From: Sphingomonas aurea
GTDB taxonomy: Bacteria; Pseudomonadota; Alphaproteobacteria; Sphingomonadales; Sphingomonadaceae
DNA length: 64,000 nucleotides
Reading direction: 5' to 3'
Assembly (NCBI RefSeq): GCF_030678875.1
Contig: NZ_JAUUDS010000003.1
Span: 186,001 to 250,000, forward strand
Of this stretch, positions 54,077 to 62,990 are shown piece by piece. A program made the translations under genes and the position numbers. The notes beneath the pieces were generated by a model. It was given only the letters and a program-made list of their open reading frames with translations. It did no database searches and was not told the origin of the DNA. The stretch's first letter is position 1; every line of letters begins with the position of its first letter.

Positions 54077-55222
54077 CTAGTTGATCGTCACGCGGAACGA
54101 TGCGGCGATACGCCCGCCGCCGGCCACGTCGCCGACATTGGCGGTCACCGTCTTCGTGGCGGTATCGAACGAGGCGGTCAGCCCGTCGGTCTCGGCCGCA
54201 TCGTCGGCGTCGTCATCCTCGGTACTGCCGTTCACCACACAGGCGACGCCGAGCAGCCCCGGCGTGCCGATCGAGATCGATCCGGCGACATAGGTGGTGT
54301 TGGCGGGCACCACGTCGGTCAGCGCGACGGCTGTCGCCGGAGTCGTGGTCGTCGCATTGTTGACGAGCAGGCAATATTCCACCGTCGCACCCGGTATCGC
54401 CTTGGGATTCAGCGTGTTGACCCCGTCCGACAGGATGCGTGCGGACTTGCTGACGGTGAGCGCGACGTTGCGGACACCGACCTGATAGCCGGAATAGGCG
54501 CGCCCCTGCCCATTGCGGGCGATGTCGCCCAGATTGAGCGCACCGTCGCTGTCGTCGTCGGCGAAGACGATGTCGACGGTATTGTCGGCGTTGCCCAGGT
54601 TCAGGTCGGTCGCGATCAGCGCCGCGCCCTTCGTCCCGGTCGCGCCACCGGCGGCGGCGGTGACGTGGAGCGAGTCCCACGCGATCGACGCGCTGGGCAG
54701 GTTCGGCACGTTGCCGACGACGAACACCGCGACCGAGGCATCGGGTGCCAGCTCGTCGATATAGGTCTGGGTGTCGACGCCCGGATCATAGACGCCGTTG
54801 TTGTTGCTGTCGGCGAAGACGCGCAGGTTCAGCATGTCGAAATTGTCGGTGCCGATCAGGAGGCCGGTCAGCAGCCCCGGCTGGTCGGCATCGAGCAGGA
54901 AGTCCTGCGTGCCGTTGGTCAGGTTGGTGACGCGGAAGGTGGTGACCGCGTTCTGCTGGTTCAGATTGACCTGGGTGTAGCCGCTCTGGTCGGTGACGAC
55001 GGTGAAGTTCACCTTGCGGTCGACGACGAAGCTGGCGGTCGTCGAGTTGGTCGTCTGCGCCGTGCCGTTGACCGTATAGCTGACCGACGCGGTGTTGCTG
55101 ATGACGGTGCCGGCGGCGGTGGTCTGCGCGGCGGGCGTGGTGGTCTGGGCCTGCGCGGCCCCGGCCGCGCCGATCGCAGCCGTACCGGTGAGCAGTGCGG
55201 CGACGGCCTTCTTTGCGAACAT
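54077..55222 (-). CDS. Exported DUF11-like protein with two EF-hand-type loops
   Basis: The 381-residue protein has a signal peptide (MFAKKAVAALLTGTAAIGAA, cleavage near AQAQ) and a Thr/Ala-rich N-terminus leading to VISNTASVSYTVNG, the block shared with its operon neighbours. Two dockerin-like calcium loops are visible: DSNNNGVYD from residue 138 and DDDSDGALNLGD at 222-233. The C-terminal domain from about 250 is DUF11-like (LTVSKSARILSDG, VVPANTTYVAGSISIG) and ends in the strand ASFRVTIN. It has no transmembrane helix or lipobox. AGGGGAA precedes the ATG. It is plausibly a secreted, calcium-stabilised surface subunit; no activity can be assigned. Confidence 0.78.
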   Translation of the reverse strand: MFAKKAVAALLTGTAAIGAAGAAQAQTTTPAAQTTAAGTVISNTASVSYTVNGTAQTTNSTTASFVVDRKVNFTVVTDQSGYTQVNLNQQNAVTTFRVTNLTNGTQDFLLDADQPGLLTGLLIGTDNFDMLNLRVFADSNNNGVYDPGVDTQTYIDELAPDASVAVFVVGNVPNLPSASIAWDSLHVTAAAGGATGTKGAALIATDLNLGNADNTVDIVFADDDSDGALNLGDIARNGQGRAYSGYQVGVRNVALTVSKSARILSDGVNTLNPKAIPGATVEYCLLVNNATTTTPATAVALTDVVPANTTYVAGSISIGTPGLLGVACVVNGSTEDDDADDAAETDGLTASFDTATKTVTANVGDVAGGGRIAASFRVTIN

Positions 55223-55263
55223 CTGGCGATTCCCCTGGTGGATGGTGGCGAGCGGGCGGCGGG

Positions 55264-55767
55264 TCACTTGAGCACCGCCTGAAAAGCGAGGCGGCCGGCG
55301 GCGCCGGGCGCGAGCGGCGCGCCGAGGCGCCAGCGGACGCGGGTCACGTCGGCGGCGGTGGCGGCACGGGTGCCGCCGCCCGGCAGCGCGACGTCGAGCG
55401 TGGCGAGCGGACCCCAGCGGCGACCGTCGACGGTCAGCTCCGGCGCGGCCGAGCCCTCTGCCGGCGCGCGGTAGGCGATGGCGGCAGGCACCGGATTGTC
55501 GAGGACGATGTCGGCGAGCGGCTGGCGCCCGGTGTTGCGATAGGCGAGCTGGAAGACGACGCGGTCGCCCGGCACGACGCGCGTGGCGGGCACCAGCGCG
55601 ACGCGGGTGGTGCCGTCCGTGGCACGCTGCTTCGCCTCGACCAGGATGTGGGCGGTAACCTCGAGCGGGCCGGCAGCGATCGCGGGCGCGACCATCAGCA
55701 GGCCGAGCGCGGATACCGAGACGGCGGCGCTGGAGAGGAAGCTGGGAAACATCGGCGCGGTCCTCAT
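55264..55767 (-). CDS. Exported single-domain DUF11-like protein
   Basis: The 167-residue protein has a signal peptide ending near PAIAAG and one Ig-like DUF11-type domain: ALVPATRVVPGDRVVFQLAY, NTGRQPLADIVLDNPVPAA and a terminal strand LAFQAVLK. The ATG at 55767 overlaps the upstream stop (ATGA) and supplies the basic residue a signal peptide needs; an ATG at 55752 with AGGA upstream is the alternative. It has no other features. It lies between two larger proteins of the same type in the operon, and may be a linking or capping subunit. Confidence 0.75.
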   Translation of the reverse strand: MRTAPMFPSFLSSAAVSVSALGLLMVAPAIAAGPLEVTAHILVEAKQRATDGTTRVALVPATRVVPGDRVVFQLAYRNTGRQPLADIVLDNPVPAAIAYRAPAEGSAAPELTVDGRRWGPLATLDVALPGGGTRAATAADVTRVRWRLGAPLAPGAAGRLAFQAVLK

Positions 55768-56603
55768 TGGATGCGGGTCTGGAACTGGATGGTGCGCACG
55801 GCCGCGACCGGGACGTCGCCCAGGGCAATGCGGACGGTGGTGCCGTCGAAGGCGGCGGCGTCGCCGTCGGCCGCGTCGGTCAGCGTCCGGCCGTCGAGCG
55901 TGATGCTGCCGGGAACGAAGACGGTGCCGGCGGGCACGGCGTCGGCGATCGCGACATCGGGCGTCGGGCCGGTGAAATGTGCCTCCAGCCGATAGGTGAT
56001 GATCGCGCCGGGACGCGGGCGGGCGGAGCCGTCGGCGGCAAGGACCGACTGGAACTTTTCCAGCCGCGGCCCGGCGTCGGCGCCGTCGACCAGCACGGTG
56101 CGTGCGGTGGCGCTGGCGCCGGTCTGGCCGATCACCGCGCCCGCGACGACGGTACCGGGTGCGCCATGCCCCTTGGCGGCGGTGGCGGCGAGCGAGACGG
56201 TGGTGCCGCTGGCGCCGGCGCGCAGGCCGACGACGACGTGGCGGCTCTCGCCGGGCGCGAGGGTGATGCTGGCGTCGGGCGCAACCGGCTCCGCCCCGCG
56301 ATCGGCGGTGGCGAGCAGGGTGAAGGCGGCGCTGGCGTTGCCGGTGTTGGTGACGACGAAGCCGACCGGCAGCACCGTGTCGGGCGCGGCCACCGCCAGC
56401 TGCGGATGATCCGCGACGACGGTGACGTCGAGCAGTTCGTCGACGGTCATCACGACGGTGTTGCTGGCGACACGATCGGTGCCGGCCGACAGGGCGGCGG
56501 TGTTCTCGATCCGGGTGCCGGCGGGCGTCGTCGCGGCGGCAGCCGGCGCGGCGGCAAGCGCCAGCGCCGTAAACCCCGTTCCGATGACTCCTTGCCGCGG
56601 CAT
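55764..56603 (-). CDS. Exported DUF11-like protein, first gene of the operon
   Basis: The 279-residue protein has a signal peptide (MPRQGVIGTGFTALALAAAP) followed by GTRIENTAALSAGTDRVASN and TVVMTVDEL, the same block found in the 381- and 1,655-residue neighbours. Two Ig-like domains follow: a CARDB-like one (VVTNTGNASAAFTLLATADRG) and a DUF11-like one (PGAIITYRLEAHFTGPTP, VPAGTVFVPGSITLDG), ending in the strand IQFQTRIQ. It is the promoter-proximal gene of the five-gene leftward operon. GGGGGAA lies about 12 bases before the ATG, a long spacing. Its stop overlaps the next start. The function is unknown. Confidence 0.75.
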   Translation of the reverse strand: MPRQGVIGTGFTALALAAAPAAAATTPAGTRIENTAALSAGTDRVASNTVVMTVDELLDVTVVADHPQLAVAAPDTVLPVGFVVTNTGNASAAFTLLATADRGAEPVAPDASITLAPGESRHVVVGLRAGASGTTVSLAATAAKGHGAPGTVVAGAVIGQTGASATARTVLVDGADAGPRLEKFQSVLAADGSARPRPGAIITYRLEAHFTGPTPDVAIADAVPAGTVFVPGSITLDGRTLTDAADGDAAAFDGTTVRIALGDVPVAAVRTIQFQTRIQ

Positions 56604-56760
56604 GTGTCGCCAATTCCCCCTTTCGCCGATTTGTGCGAAACAGGTCAGGCCTGAAAGTCGTTAAACGGACCTTACACCGGCAGAGCGCGACCCGGCCGAT
56701 TCGACCAACGTCGTAGGTAGGCTATCCGATCGCCCTGGCGATGGCCCGGTCTCTGCGGCC

Positions 56761-57288
56761 TCAATCCGGCAGGCGCGTCAGTCCAGTGGCATAGGCGGCG
56801 GCGCGGGCGGCATAGTGAGCGGCGGACAGCCGCAGCCCGCCGATCGCCTCGGCCGACAGCGTCCGCACCGCGCGCGCGGGAGCGCCGACGATCAGGCTGC
56901 CCGGCGGGAACGTCTTGCCCTCGGTCACCAGCGCGCCGGCGCCGATCAGGCAGTCGTCACCGATCACCGCGCCGTTCAGCACCGTCGCCCCCATCCCGAC
57001 CAGCACATTGTCGCCGATCGTGCAGCCGTGGAGGATCGCATGATGGCCGACCGTCACCCCCTCGCCGATGGTCAGCGGACTGCCCGGGTCGGAGTGGAGC
57101 ATCGCCCCCTCCTGCACATTGGTCCGCGCGCCGACCAGGATCGGGGTGTTGTCCGCCCGGATGACGGCGCCAAACCAGACGCTGGCCCCCGCCCCCAGAT
57201 GCGCGTCGCCGATCACGTCGGCGGACGGCGCGATCCACGCGCCCTCGCCCAGCTGCGGTTTCTTGCCGTCGATGGCATAGCGGGGCAT
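56761..57288 (-). CDS. Gamma-class carbonic anhydrase-family protein
   Basis: The 175-residue protein has the left-handed beta-helix of hexapeptide repeats (IGDAHLGAGASVWFGAVIRAD, VGARTNVQEGAMLHSD, IGEGVTVGHHAILHGCTIGDN). The His residues in MLHSD and GHHAILHG match the metal ligands of the gamma carbonic anhydrase/YrdA/PaaY group. Whether it hydrates CO2 or is a thioesterase-like or structural relative is open. Its start overlaps the malate synthase stop (TGATG), so the two are co-translated. The gap to the DUF11 operon (56604-56760) holds the palindrome TCAGGCCTGA and presumably that operon's promoter. Confidence 0.9.
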   Translation of the reverse strand: MPRYAIDGKKPQLGEGAWIAPSADVIGDAHLGAGASVWFGAVIRADNTPILVGARTNVQEGAMLHSDPGSPLTIGEGVTVGHHAILHGCTIGDNVLVGMGATVLNGAVIGDDCLIGAGALVTEGKTFPPGSLIVGAPARAVRTLSAEAIGGLRLSAAHYAARAAAYATGLTRLPD

Positions 57289-59393
57289 CAGCCGGCGTCC
57301 CGCTGCTTGGCCTCGGCGCGGTAGCGGTGGAGCAGCGGTTCGGTATAGCCATTGGGTTGCGCTGTCCCCTCGAACACCAACGCGCGTGCGGCCTGCCAGG
57401 CCAGGCTGTCGTCCTCGTGCCCCGCCATCGGGCGATAGAGCGGGTCGCCGGCATTCTGGGCATCGACCTTGGCGGCCATGCGGACGAAGGCAGCGTCGAC
57501 CTGCGCGGCGTCGGCGACGCCGTGGAGCAGCCAGTTGGCGATGTGCTGCGACGAGATGCGCAGCGTCGCGCGATCCTCCATCAGGCCGATGTCGTGGATG
57601 TCGGGCACCTTGGAACAGCCGACGCCCTGATCGATCCAGCGAACGACATAGCCGAGAATCCCTTGCGCATTATTGTCCAGCTCTGCGCGGACCTCGTCCG
57701 GCTGCCAGTTGCGCCCTGTCGCGACCGGCACCTCAAGCAGCGCGCCCAGCGGCGCCACCGGCTCGCCGCGCCGCTCGGCCTGGCGGGCGGTGACGTCGAC
57801 GCGGTGGTAATGGGTCGCATGGAGCGTCGCTGCAGTCGGGCTCGGCACCCAGGCGGTGGTGGCGCCGGTACGCGGATGCGCGATCTTCTGGTCGAGCATG
57901 TCGGCCATCCGGTCGGGCGCCGCCCACATCCCCTTGCCGATCTGCGCCCGCCCGCCGAGCCCACAGGCGAGGCCAATCTGGACGTTGCGATCCTCATACG
58001 CCCTGATCCACGCGGCGTTCTTCATCTCGCCCTTGGGGATCATCGCGCCGGCGCGCATCGACGTGTGCATCTCGTCGCCGGTGCGATCGAGGAAGCCGGT
58101 GTTGATGAAGACGATCCGGTCGCGGACCGCGTGGATGCAGGCAGCGAGGTTGGCGGAGGTGCGCCGCTCCTCGTCCATCACTCCGACCTTGATCGTATGG
58201 CGCGGCAGATCGAGCAGATCCTCGACCGCGTCGAACAGGTCGTTGGTGAAGGCCGCCTCGTCGGGGCCGTGCATCTTGGGCTTGACGATATAGATGCTGC
58301 CGGCGCGGCTGTTGCGCCCGCCGCCGCGCAGATCGTGGAGCGCGATCAGGCTGGTGACGATCGCGTCGAGCACGCCCTCCGGCGCCTCGCCGCCGTCCGC
58401 GAGCGTGACGGCCGGCGTGGTCATCAGGTGGCCGACGTTGCGCACGAACATCAGGCTGCGGCCGGGCAGCACCAGCTCGCCGCCGCCGTCCACGGCGGTG
58501 TAGCGGCGATCCCCCGCCAGCGCGCGGGTGACGCTGCGCCCGCCCTTGTCGAAGCTGGCGGACAGGTCACCCTTCATCAATCCCAGCCAGTTGGCATAGG
58601 CGGCGACCTTGTCCTCGGCATCGACCGCGGCGACCGAGTCCTCCAGGTCGGCGATCGCTGTCAGCGCCGATTCGAGGATGACGTCGGCCAGCCCTGCCGG
58701 ATCGTCGCGGCCGATCGGGTGGTCGCGATCGACGACCAGCTCCAGATGCAGGCCATGGTGGCGCAGCAACAGCGTGTCGCCGGCGCGGCCGACCAGTTGC
58801 GCCGGATCTGCAAGCACCGGATCGCCCCCGGTCCACCCGGTCCACGATCCGGATGCGAGCGGCACCACGTCATCGAGAAACGCCTTCGCCCAGGCGATCA
58901 CCTGCGCCCCGCGTTCCGGGTCGTGGCCCTTTCCGGTCGCCGCACCGGGCAGCGCGTCCGTACCGTAGAGCGCATCGTACAGGCTGCCCCAGCGCGCGTT
59001 GGCGGCGTTGAGCAGGAAGCGGGCATTGAGGATCGGCACGACCAGCTGCGGTCCGGCGAGCGACGCGACCTCCGCATCGACCCGGGTCGCCCCGATCGCG
59101 AAGGGCGCGGGTTCTGCAACCAGGTAGCCGATCTCGCGCAGGAATGCCTGATACTCGGCCTGCTCGATGACCGCGCCCGCGCGGCTGTCGTGCCACGCGT
59201 CGATTTGCGCCTGGAGCGTATCGCGGACCGCCAGCAGCGCCGCATTGCGTGGGGCGAAGCGCGCGAAGATCGCGGCGGCGCCCTGCCAGAAAGCGTCCGG
59301 CGACACGCCGGTGCCGGGCAGCGCCTGCTCCTCGACAAAGGTGGCCAGCAGGCTGGCGACGCCCAGTCCCGCGCGTTCGATCTGCTCGGCCAA
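57288..59393 (-). CDS. glcB: Malate synthase G
   Basis: The 701-residue enzyme condenses glyoxylate with acetyl-CoA to malate, completing the glyoxylate shunt. Signatures include the N-terminal [46 protein letters not shown] with catalytic Arg near 318, [14 protein letters not shown], and [17 protein letters not shown] with catalytic Asp near 607. The length is close to the 720-725 residues usual for isoform G. The start is taken as TTG at 59393, with GGGGAG seven bases upstream, giving [12 protein letters not shown]; no ATG fits. Isocitrate lyase is not in the window. The gene leads into the gamma carbonic anhydrase gene. Confidence 0.95.
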   Translation of the reverse strand: MAEQIERAGLGVASLLATFVEEQALPGTGVSPDAFWQGAAAIFARFAPRNAALLAVRDTLQAQIDAWHDSRAGAVIEQAEYQAFLREIGYLVAEPAPFAIGATRVDAEVASLAGPQLVVPILNARFLLNAANARWGSLYDALYGTDALPGAATGKGHDPERGAQVIAWAKAFLDDVVPLASGSWTGWTGGDPVLADPAQLVGRAGDTLLLRHHGLHLELVVDRDHPIGRDDPAGLADVILESALTAIADLEDSVAAVDAEDKVAAYANWLGLMKGDLSASFDKGGRSVTRALAGDRRYTAVDGGGELVLPGRSLMFVRNVGHLMTTPAVTLADGGEAPEGVLDAIVTSLIALHDLRGGGRNSRAGSIYIVKPKMHGPDEAAFTNDLFDAVEDLLDLPRHTIKVGVMDEERRTSANLAACIHAVRDRIVFINTGFLDRTGDEMHTSMRAGAMIPKGEMKNAAWIRAYEDRNVQIGLACGLGGRAQIGKGMWAAPDRMADMLDQKIAHPRTGATTAWVPSPTAATLHATHYHRVDVTARQAERRGEPVAPLGALLEVPVATGRNWQPDEVRAELDNNAQGILGYVVRWIDQGVGCSKVPDIHDIGLMEDRATLRISSQHIANWLLHGVADAAQVDAAFVRMAAKVDAQNAGDPLYRPMAGHEDDSLAWQAARALVFEGTAQPNGYTEPLLHRYRAEAKQRDAG

Positions 59394-59628
59394 CCTCGAT
59401 CTCCCCTTTGTTCTGTCCGCGGCGATAGCCGGTCCGTGTCGCCATCGGTAGTCGTCCGATGACCGATCGCGGCATGCCATCGCCCTGTCGCCTTTGCGAC
59501 ATAGGGGCGGCTTCGCAAGGCCGCCGCTTTGCCGTAGAATGGCGCTACCTGCAGGAGAAATGGGTGCCCGTAAACACACGGTTCACGACCTCGAGGCTAG
59601 AGGCCAGACCCGACAACAGGGGCATGGA

Positions 59629-60399
59629 ATGACTGTCGATTTCGACCGGGACCGCAGCGTCGGGGCGGATATGGAGCGCGTGTTCGGCGCCGCACCGGCG
59701 CTGACCGACGACACGCGTGTCCGGCCGGTGGCGGAAACCGGCGCCGCACCGCGTCCGCTCGCGCCGCCCGCTTCGGTCGAGCCGTCCGCCCCCTCGCGGC
59801 GTTGGCTGCTGCTTGCCGCGCCGGTGCTGGCAGCCCTGTTCGTTATCGCGCTGGCGGTGCGGTTCGCGTTGACCCTGGTGCCGGGCAACACCACCACGCC
59901 GGTCGCCGAGCGGCCCGCGCCCGCCGCCTATGTCGCCGCCGCCGCCCTGCCCCGCGCGGTCACCGATCCGGGTGTCGAGGACGGGCGCGAGCGGGTCGAG
60001 ACGCTGAGCGCCGATGATTTCGGCCCGGCCCCGGTCGACGACCGCCCGGCGCTGCGTCCGGCGGTGGCGGTCGAGCGGGACGAGGACACCGATCGCTCCG
60101 CCGCGCCGGTACGGACCCGCCGCGCGGCGGCGGCGCGGCCGGCGGTCCAGAACGACTGCCCGCCCGGCGCGGACGAGGATCACTGCATCTACCGCGACGT
60201 GATCGGTGCCGACCGCCGGCTGCGCGCCGCCTATGACGATGCGACCCGTGCCGGCGTGCCGACCGACGAGCTGGTCGCCGTGCGCCGCCGCTGGGATCGC
60301 GCCCGCGCCATCTCGCTGAACGAGCCCGACGAGACGATCCGCCGGTATGACAGGCTGGCCGAGCGGCTGGACGACCTGACCCGTACCGAGCAACAATAG
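59629..60399 (+). CDS. Membrane-anchored protein with C-terminal Cys-containing helical domain
   Basis: The 256-residue protein has a hydrophilic cytoplasmic N-terminus, one transmembrane helix at about residues 59-82, a Pro/Ala/Asp-rich linker and a C-terminal helical region starting QNDCPPGADEDHCIYRDVIG that looks faintly like LprI/DUF1311 domains (two Cys, then RRLRAAYDDA and RRRWDRARA). I do not recognise a family firmly. The ATG at 59629 follows AGGGG; an in-frame ATG at 59560 sits only two bases after AGGAG and would add 23 residues. It is divergent from malate synthase (235-base gap) and three bases before the phosphatase gene. Confidence 0.65.
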   Translation: MTVDFDRDRSVGADMERVFGAAPALTDDTRVRPVAETGAAPRPLAPPASVEPSAPSRRWLLLAAPVLAALFVIALAVRFALTLVPGNTTTPVAERPAPAAYVAAAALPRAVTDPGVEDGRERVETLSADDFGPAPVDDRPALRPAVAVERDEDTDRSAAPVRTRRAAAARPAVQNDCPPGADEDHCIYRDVIGADRRLRAAYDDATRAGVPTDELVAVRRRWDRARAISLNEPDETIRRYDRLAERLDDLTRTEQQ

Positions 60400-60402
60400 G
60401 CG

Positions 60403-61227
60403 ATGGGCAGCGAACCGATCCCGGCCATCGAGGTCGTGCGCCGCGCGGACGTGTCGCGCGAGGCGGCGTCGGGCGCGACCGACGGGCAGATCGTCTACGC
60501 GATCGGCGACGTCCATGGCTGTTACGAGCTGCTCGTCCGGCTGCTGGCGGCGATCGCCGACGATGCCAAGGGGGTGAGCCGCGCCGGGGCCGGCCAGCGC
60601 CAGCCGCTGCTGCTGTTCGCGGGCGACTATGTCGATCGGGGGCCGCAGTCGGACAAGGTGCTGTCGACGCTGGTCTGGCTGGCGCGCCACTCGCCCTTCG
60701 ACCTCGTGCTGCTGAAGGGCAATCACGAGGCGATGATGCTCGATTTCATCGAGCGGCCGTTCCACGCCAAGGGCTGGCTGCGGGTCGGCGGGGCCACCAC
60801 GCTCGCCAGCTATGGCATCGCCCTGCCCGAGGGCGAGCAGGCCGTGGCCGACCGGTGCGAGCGGATCCGCGACGAGCTGATGGACCGGCTCCCCGCCTCG
60901 CACCTCGACCTGCTGCGCGCGCTGAAGACCAGCGCGACGCGCGGCGACTATCTGTTCGTCCATGCCGGGGCGCGACCGGGCCTGCCGCTCAATCGCCAGG
61001 ACGAGCGCGATTTCCTGTGGATCCGCGACGATTTCCTCGAGAACAGCCAGCCGTTCGAGAAGATCATCGTCCACGGCCATAGCTGGACCTCTTCGACCCC
61101 CGTACTCGCGCAGCATCGGATCGGGATCGATACTGGTGCGTATCGTACCGGTGCGCTGACCGCGGTGCGGCTCGGCACGCCGACGATCGAGTTTCTTCAG
61201 GCAAGACAGGTGCAGCCCCCGGCATGA
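60403..61227 (+). CDS. PPP-family serine/threonine protein phosphatase (ApaH/PrpA-like)
   Basis: The 274-residue enzyme is a metallophosphoesterase of the PPP family. The metal-site motifs are in order: GDVHGCYELL, GDYVDRGPQ, GNHEAMML and HGHSW. Bacterial relatives dephosphorylate proteins (PrpA/PphA) or cleave diadenosine tetraphosphate (ApaH); the sequence does not settle which. It follows the membrane-anchored protein gene after three bases and overlaps the next membrane gene (ATGA), so the three form an operon. Confidence 0.87.
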   Translation: MGSEPIPAIEVVRRADVSREAASGATDGQIVYAIGDVHGCYELLVRLLAAIADDAKGVSRAGAGQRQPLLLFAGDYVDRGPQSDKVLSTLVWLARHSPFDLVLLKGNHEAMMLDFIERPFHAKGWLRVGGATTLASYGIALPEGEQAVADRCERIRDELMDRLPASHLDLLRALKTSATRGDYLFVHAGARPGLPLNRQDERDFLWIRDDFLENSQPFEKIIVHGHSWTSSTPVLAQHRIGIDTGAYRTGALTAVRLGTPTIEFLQARQVQPPA

Positions 61228-61592
61228 ACAGGTTACGGATGTGCGCGGCCATGCTGTCGATCGCATCGCTGATGATGGCGGCGATCCTGCTGATGCTCCC
61301 GGCGATCGGCTTCACCACGATCGGCCTGCTGGTCGGCGGTGCGGCGTGCCTGGCGATCGTGGCGCCGTTCGATGCGATGCAGCCGCCCGCCCGCAAGCGG
61401 GTGGTGGCGGCGACGCTGGCCTATGTGCTGACCACGATCGCCGCAGCAGGCGTAGTGGCGGTGACCGACGGCGGGCACCGGCCGCTGTTCGTGCTGGCGG
61501 CGCTGGCGGCGTGCGGGCTGATCCTGTTTGGCTGGGCGTTCAAGACGCGCAATCGCCGCCGGCGGGCGGGCTGGACCGATTATTTCGACTGA
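61224..61592 (+). CDS. Four-helix inner-membrane protein
   Basis: The 122-residue protein has four hydrophobic segments (about residues 7-28, 32-49, 61-80 and 86-105) and a basic C-terminus (KTRNRRRRAGWTDYFD), so both ends are probably cytoplasmic. The start lies inside the phosphatase stop codon (ATGA). I do not recognise a family. Coupling to the phosphatase gene suggests a shared role, but nothing shows which. Confidence 0.7.
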   Translation: MNRLRMCAAMLSIASLMMAAILLMLPAIGFTTIGLLVGGAACLAIVAPFDAMQPPARKRVVAATLAYVLTTIAAAGVVAVTDGGHRPLFVLAALAACGLILFGWAFKTRNRRRRAGWTDYFD

Positions 61593-61666
61593 GCGGAGCG
61601 GCGTCGCGGCTTGACCTGCGGGCGGTCCCGGTTTCTCCTTCCGCTCCCATGCCCGGGAGTTGCCCC

Positions 61667-62170
61667 ATGCGTCGCCTGATCGCCGTCATCGCCCTTGCCC
61701 TTCCAGTCACGGCCGAGGCGGCGCCGACGCAGAGCTGGGGCAAGCCCGGCGCCGCCCGCGCGGCGTTCGAGGCCGGCGGCGTCGAGTGCAGCTTGCGCGC
61801 CGCCAGGGCGGATGTGGCCGGACGGCCGGAGACGACCGCCTATGTTCAGGGCTTCGAGGCCCTGGAGCGCGAGAACAACATGCCGGCCATGCCGGCGCCA
61901 GCGGGTGACAACGACACGTTCGCACGCGCGAAGCGGCAGGTGCTGCTCCGCCGCATGTACAGCCCCGACAAGAAGGTCGACGCGCTGCAGACCTCGCTTC
62001 AGGGCGAGGTCGACGCCTGCCTGACCAAGGCCGGCTATGTCCGCTACACGCTGACCCGCGACCAGGACCGCCGCCTGCGCAAGCTGAGGCCCGGATCGGA
62101 GGAGCGGAAACTCTACCTGTTCACGCTCGGCACCGATCCAGAAGTGGTGGAGCGGCAGCGGGTAGAGTGA
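61667..62170 (+). CDS. Exported hypothetical protein
   Basis: The 167-residue protein has a signal peptide (MRRLIAVIALALPVTAEA) and a mature part with two cysteines (VECSLRAARAD and VDACLTKAGYVRYTL), which may form a disulfide. The end is basic and helical. GGGAG lies eight bases before the ATG. It follows the membrane gene after 74 bases on the same strand. No family is recognised; it is read toward the convergent small gene at 62264. Confidence 0.7.
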   Translation: MRRLIAVIALALPVTAEAAPTQSWGKPGAARAAFEAGGVECSLRAARADVAGRPETTAYVQGFEALERENNMPAMPAPAGDNDTFARAKRQVLLRRMYSPDKKVDALQTSLQGEVDACLTKAGYVRYTLTRDQDRRLRKLRPGSEERKLYLFTLGTDPEVVERQRVE

Positions 62171-62263
62171 AGCATCAGAAAAACGGCGATAATGCATTGC
62201 CCCTGAGCGACTACATCGCTTTCCGTCCGTTCGAAAAACGATAGGACCGCCATCGCGGCATTA

Positions 62264-62461
62264 TCATTTGGCGCCGAGATCATCCAACGCTCTGAGCAAC
62301 GCGCACTTGCTCTCAGTCCGACGATTGCCGGCGTTGCGCGGCATTGCCGGCTCACCCATCAGCGCCCGTCGAGCCGCCAATCTCGCTGTGAAATCGTCAT
62401 GGCTCATGAACCGGCCCTGCCAGCCGGCGGCAGGGTCACTCTTGGAGATCGGCGATGCCAT
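62264..62461 (-). CDS. Small 65-residue protein behind the nucleotidyltransferase-like gene
   Basis: The frame MASPISKSDPAAGWQGRFMS continues through a basic, helix-prone region (FTARLAARRALMGEP) to a KCALLRALDDLGAK end. ACGGGAAACGACC precedes the ATG. It is 31 bases downstream of the nucleotidyltransferase-like gene on the same strand, an arrangement like a toxin-antitoxin pair, though neither member matches a specific system I know. It could also be an unrelated small protein. Confidence 0.55.
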   Translation of the reverse strand: MASPISKSDPAAGWQGRFMSHDDFTARLAARRALMGEPAMPRNAGNRRTESKCALLRALDDLGAK

Positions 62462-62492
62462 GGTCGTTTCCCGTTTCCTCGCGGATGCGCCG

Positions 62493-62990
62493 CTACAGAT
62501 ACGCCATGTCGAGATCGGGATGAAGCCGATACCGCGTCTGTGCCTGGCCAAGCATTTCCGGCGCCGTTCCCGATGCATATTGACCCATCCGATCAGCGAT
62601 CAGATCCTCGATCGGGATGACGACGAACGCTGCCCGGTCCGCAAGACCTTCCACCAGCAACAGGCGACCACGATCGACCATGCCGTCGAACGGCATCTCG
62701 GCGACCACTTCGAAACCTAGGCGCAGGTCCGGATGAACCCAGCCGAGCGTCGTATGTCCGACACCTTCCGGCTTGGTAAACCCGAGCCGGAGCAACTCCT
62801 CTTCGAGTTCCACCTGCGCCGGTGAGGTAAGATTCACATCACCGGTCATCAGCGCGCTACCCGAGAAATACTCAGCCGCGGCACCGCCGACCAGTACCGG
62901 CCGAGGCAGCCCGCGTCGGCACATCGCCTCGCTCACCTGCGCGAGGATCGCCAACGCCCGCAACAGTTCGGGTCGATGCGGAGCCCTCAC
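62493..62990 (-). CDS. Nucleotidyltransferase-fold protein with altered catalytic site
   Basis: The 165-residue protein resembles AbiEii/DUF6036-type nucleotidyltransferases: [14 protein letters not shown] (residues 31-44) followed by [10 protein letters not shown]. Active members carry G-G-x(n)-D-x-D; here the second Asp is Asn (Asp51-Val-Asn53). A later helical part contains [15 protein letters not shown], typical for the group. It starts with GTG overlapping the uvrA stop (GTGA), so it is translated with uvrA. It may be a degenerate or binding-only relative. Confidence 0.7.
   Translation of the reverse strand: MRAPHRPELLRALAILAQVSEAMCRRGLPRPVLVGGAAAEYFSGSALMTGDVNLTSPAQVELEEELLRLGFTKPEGVGHTTLGWVHPDLRLGFEVVAEMPFDGMVDRGRLLLVEGLADRAAFVVIPIEDLIADRMGQYASGTAPEMLGQAQTRYRLHPDLDMAYL

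Noticed and set aside
49977-54080. A 1,367-codon open frame on the plus strand opposite the giant barrel gene
   Set aside because: It mirrors the high-GC codon pattern of the minus-strand gene, its translation is a patternless mix of Gly, Arg, Ala, Asp and Gln, and it has no signal peptide or domain.
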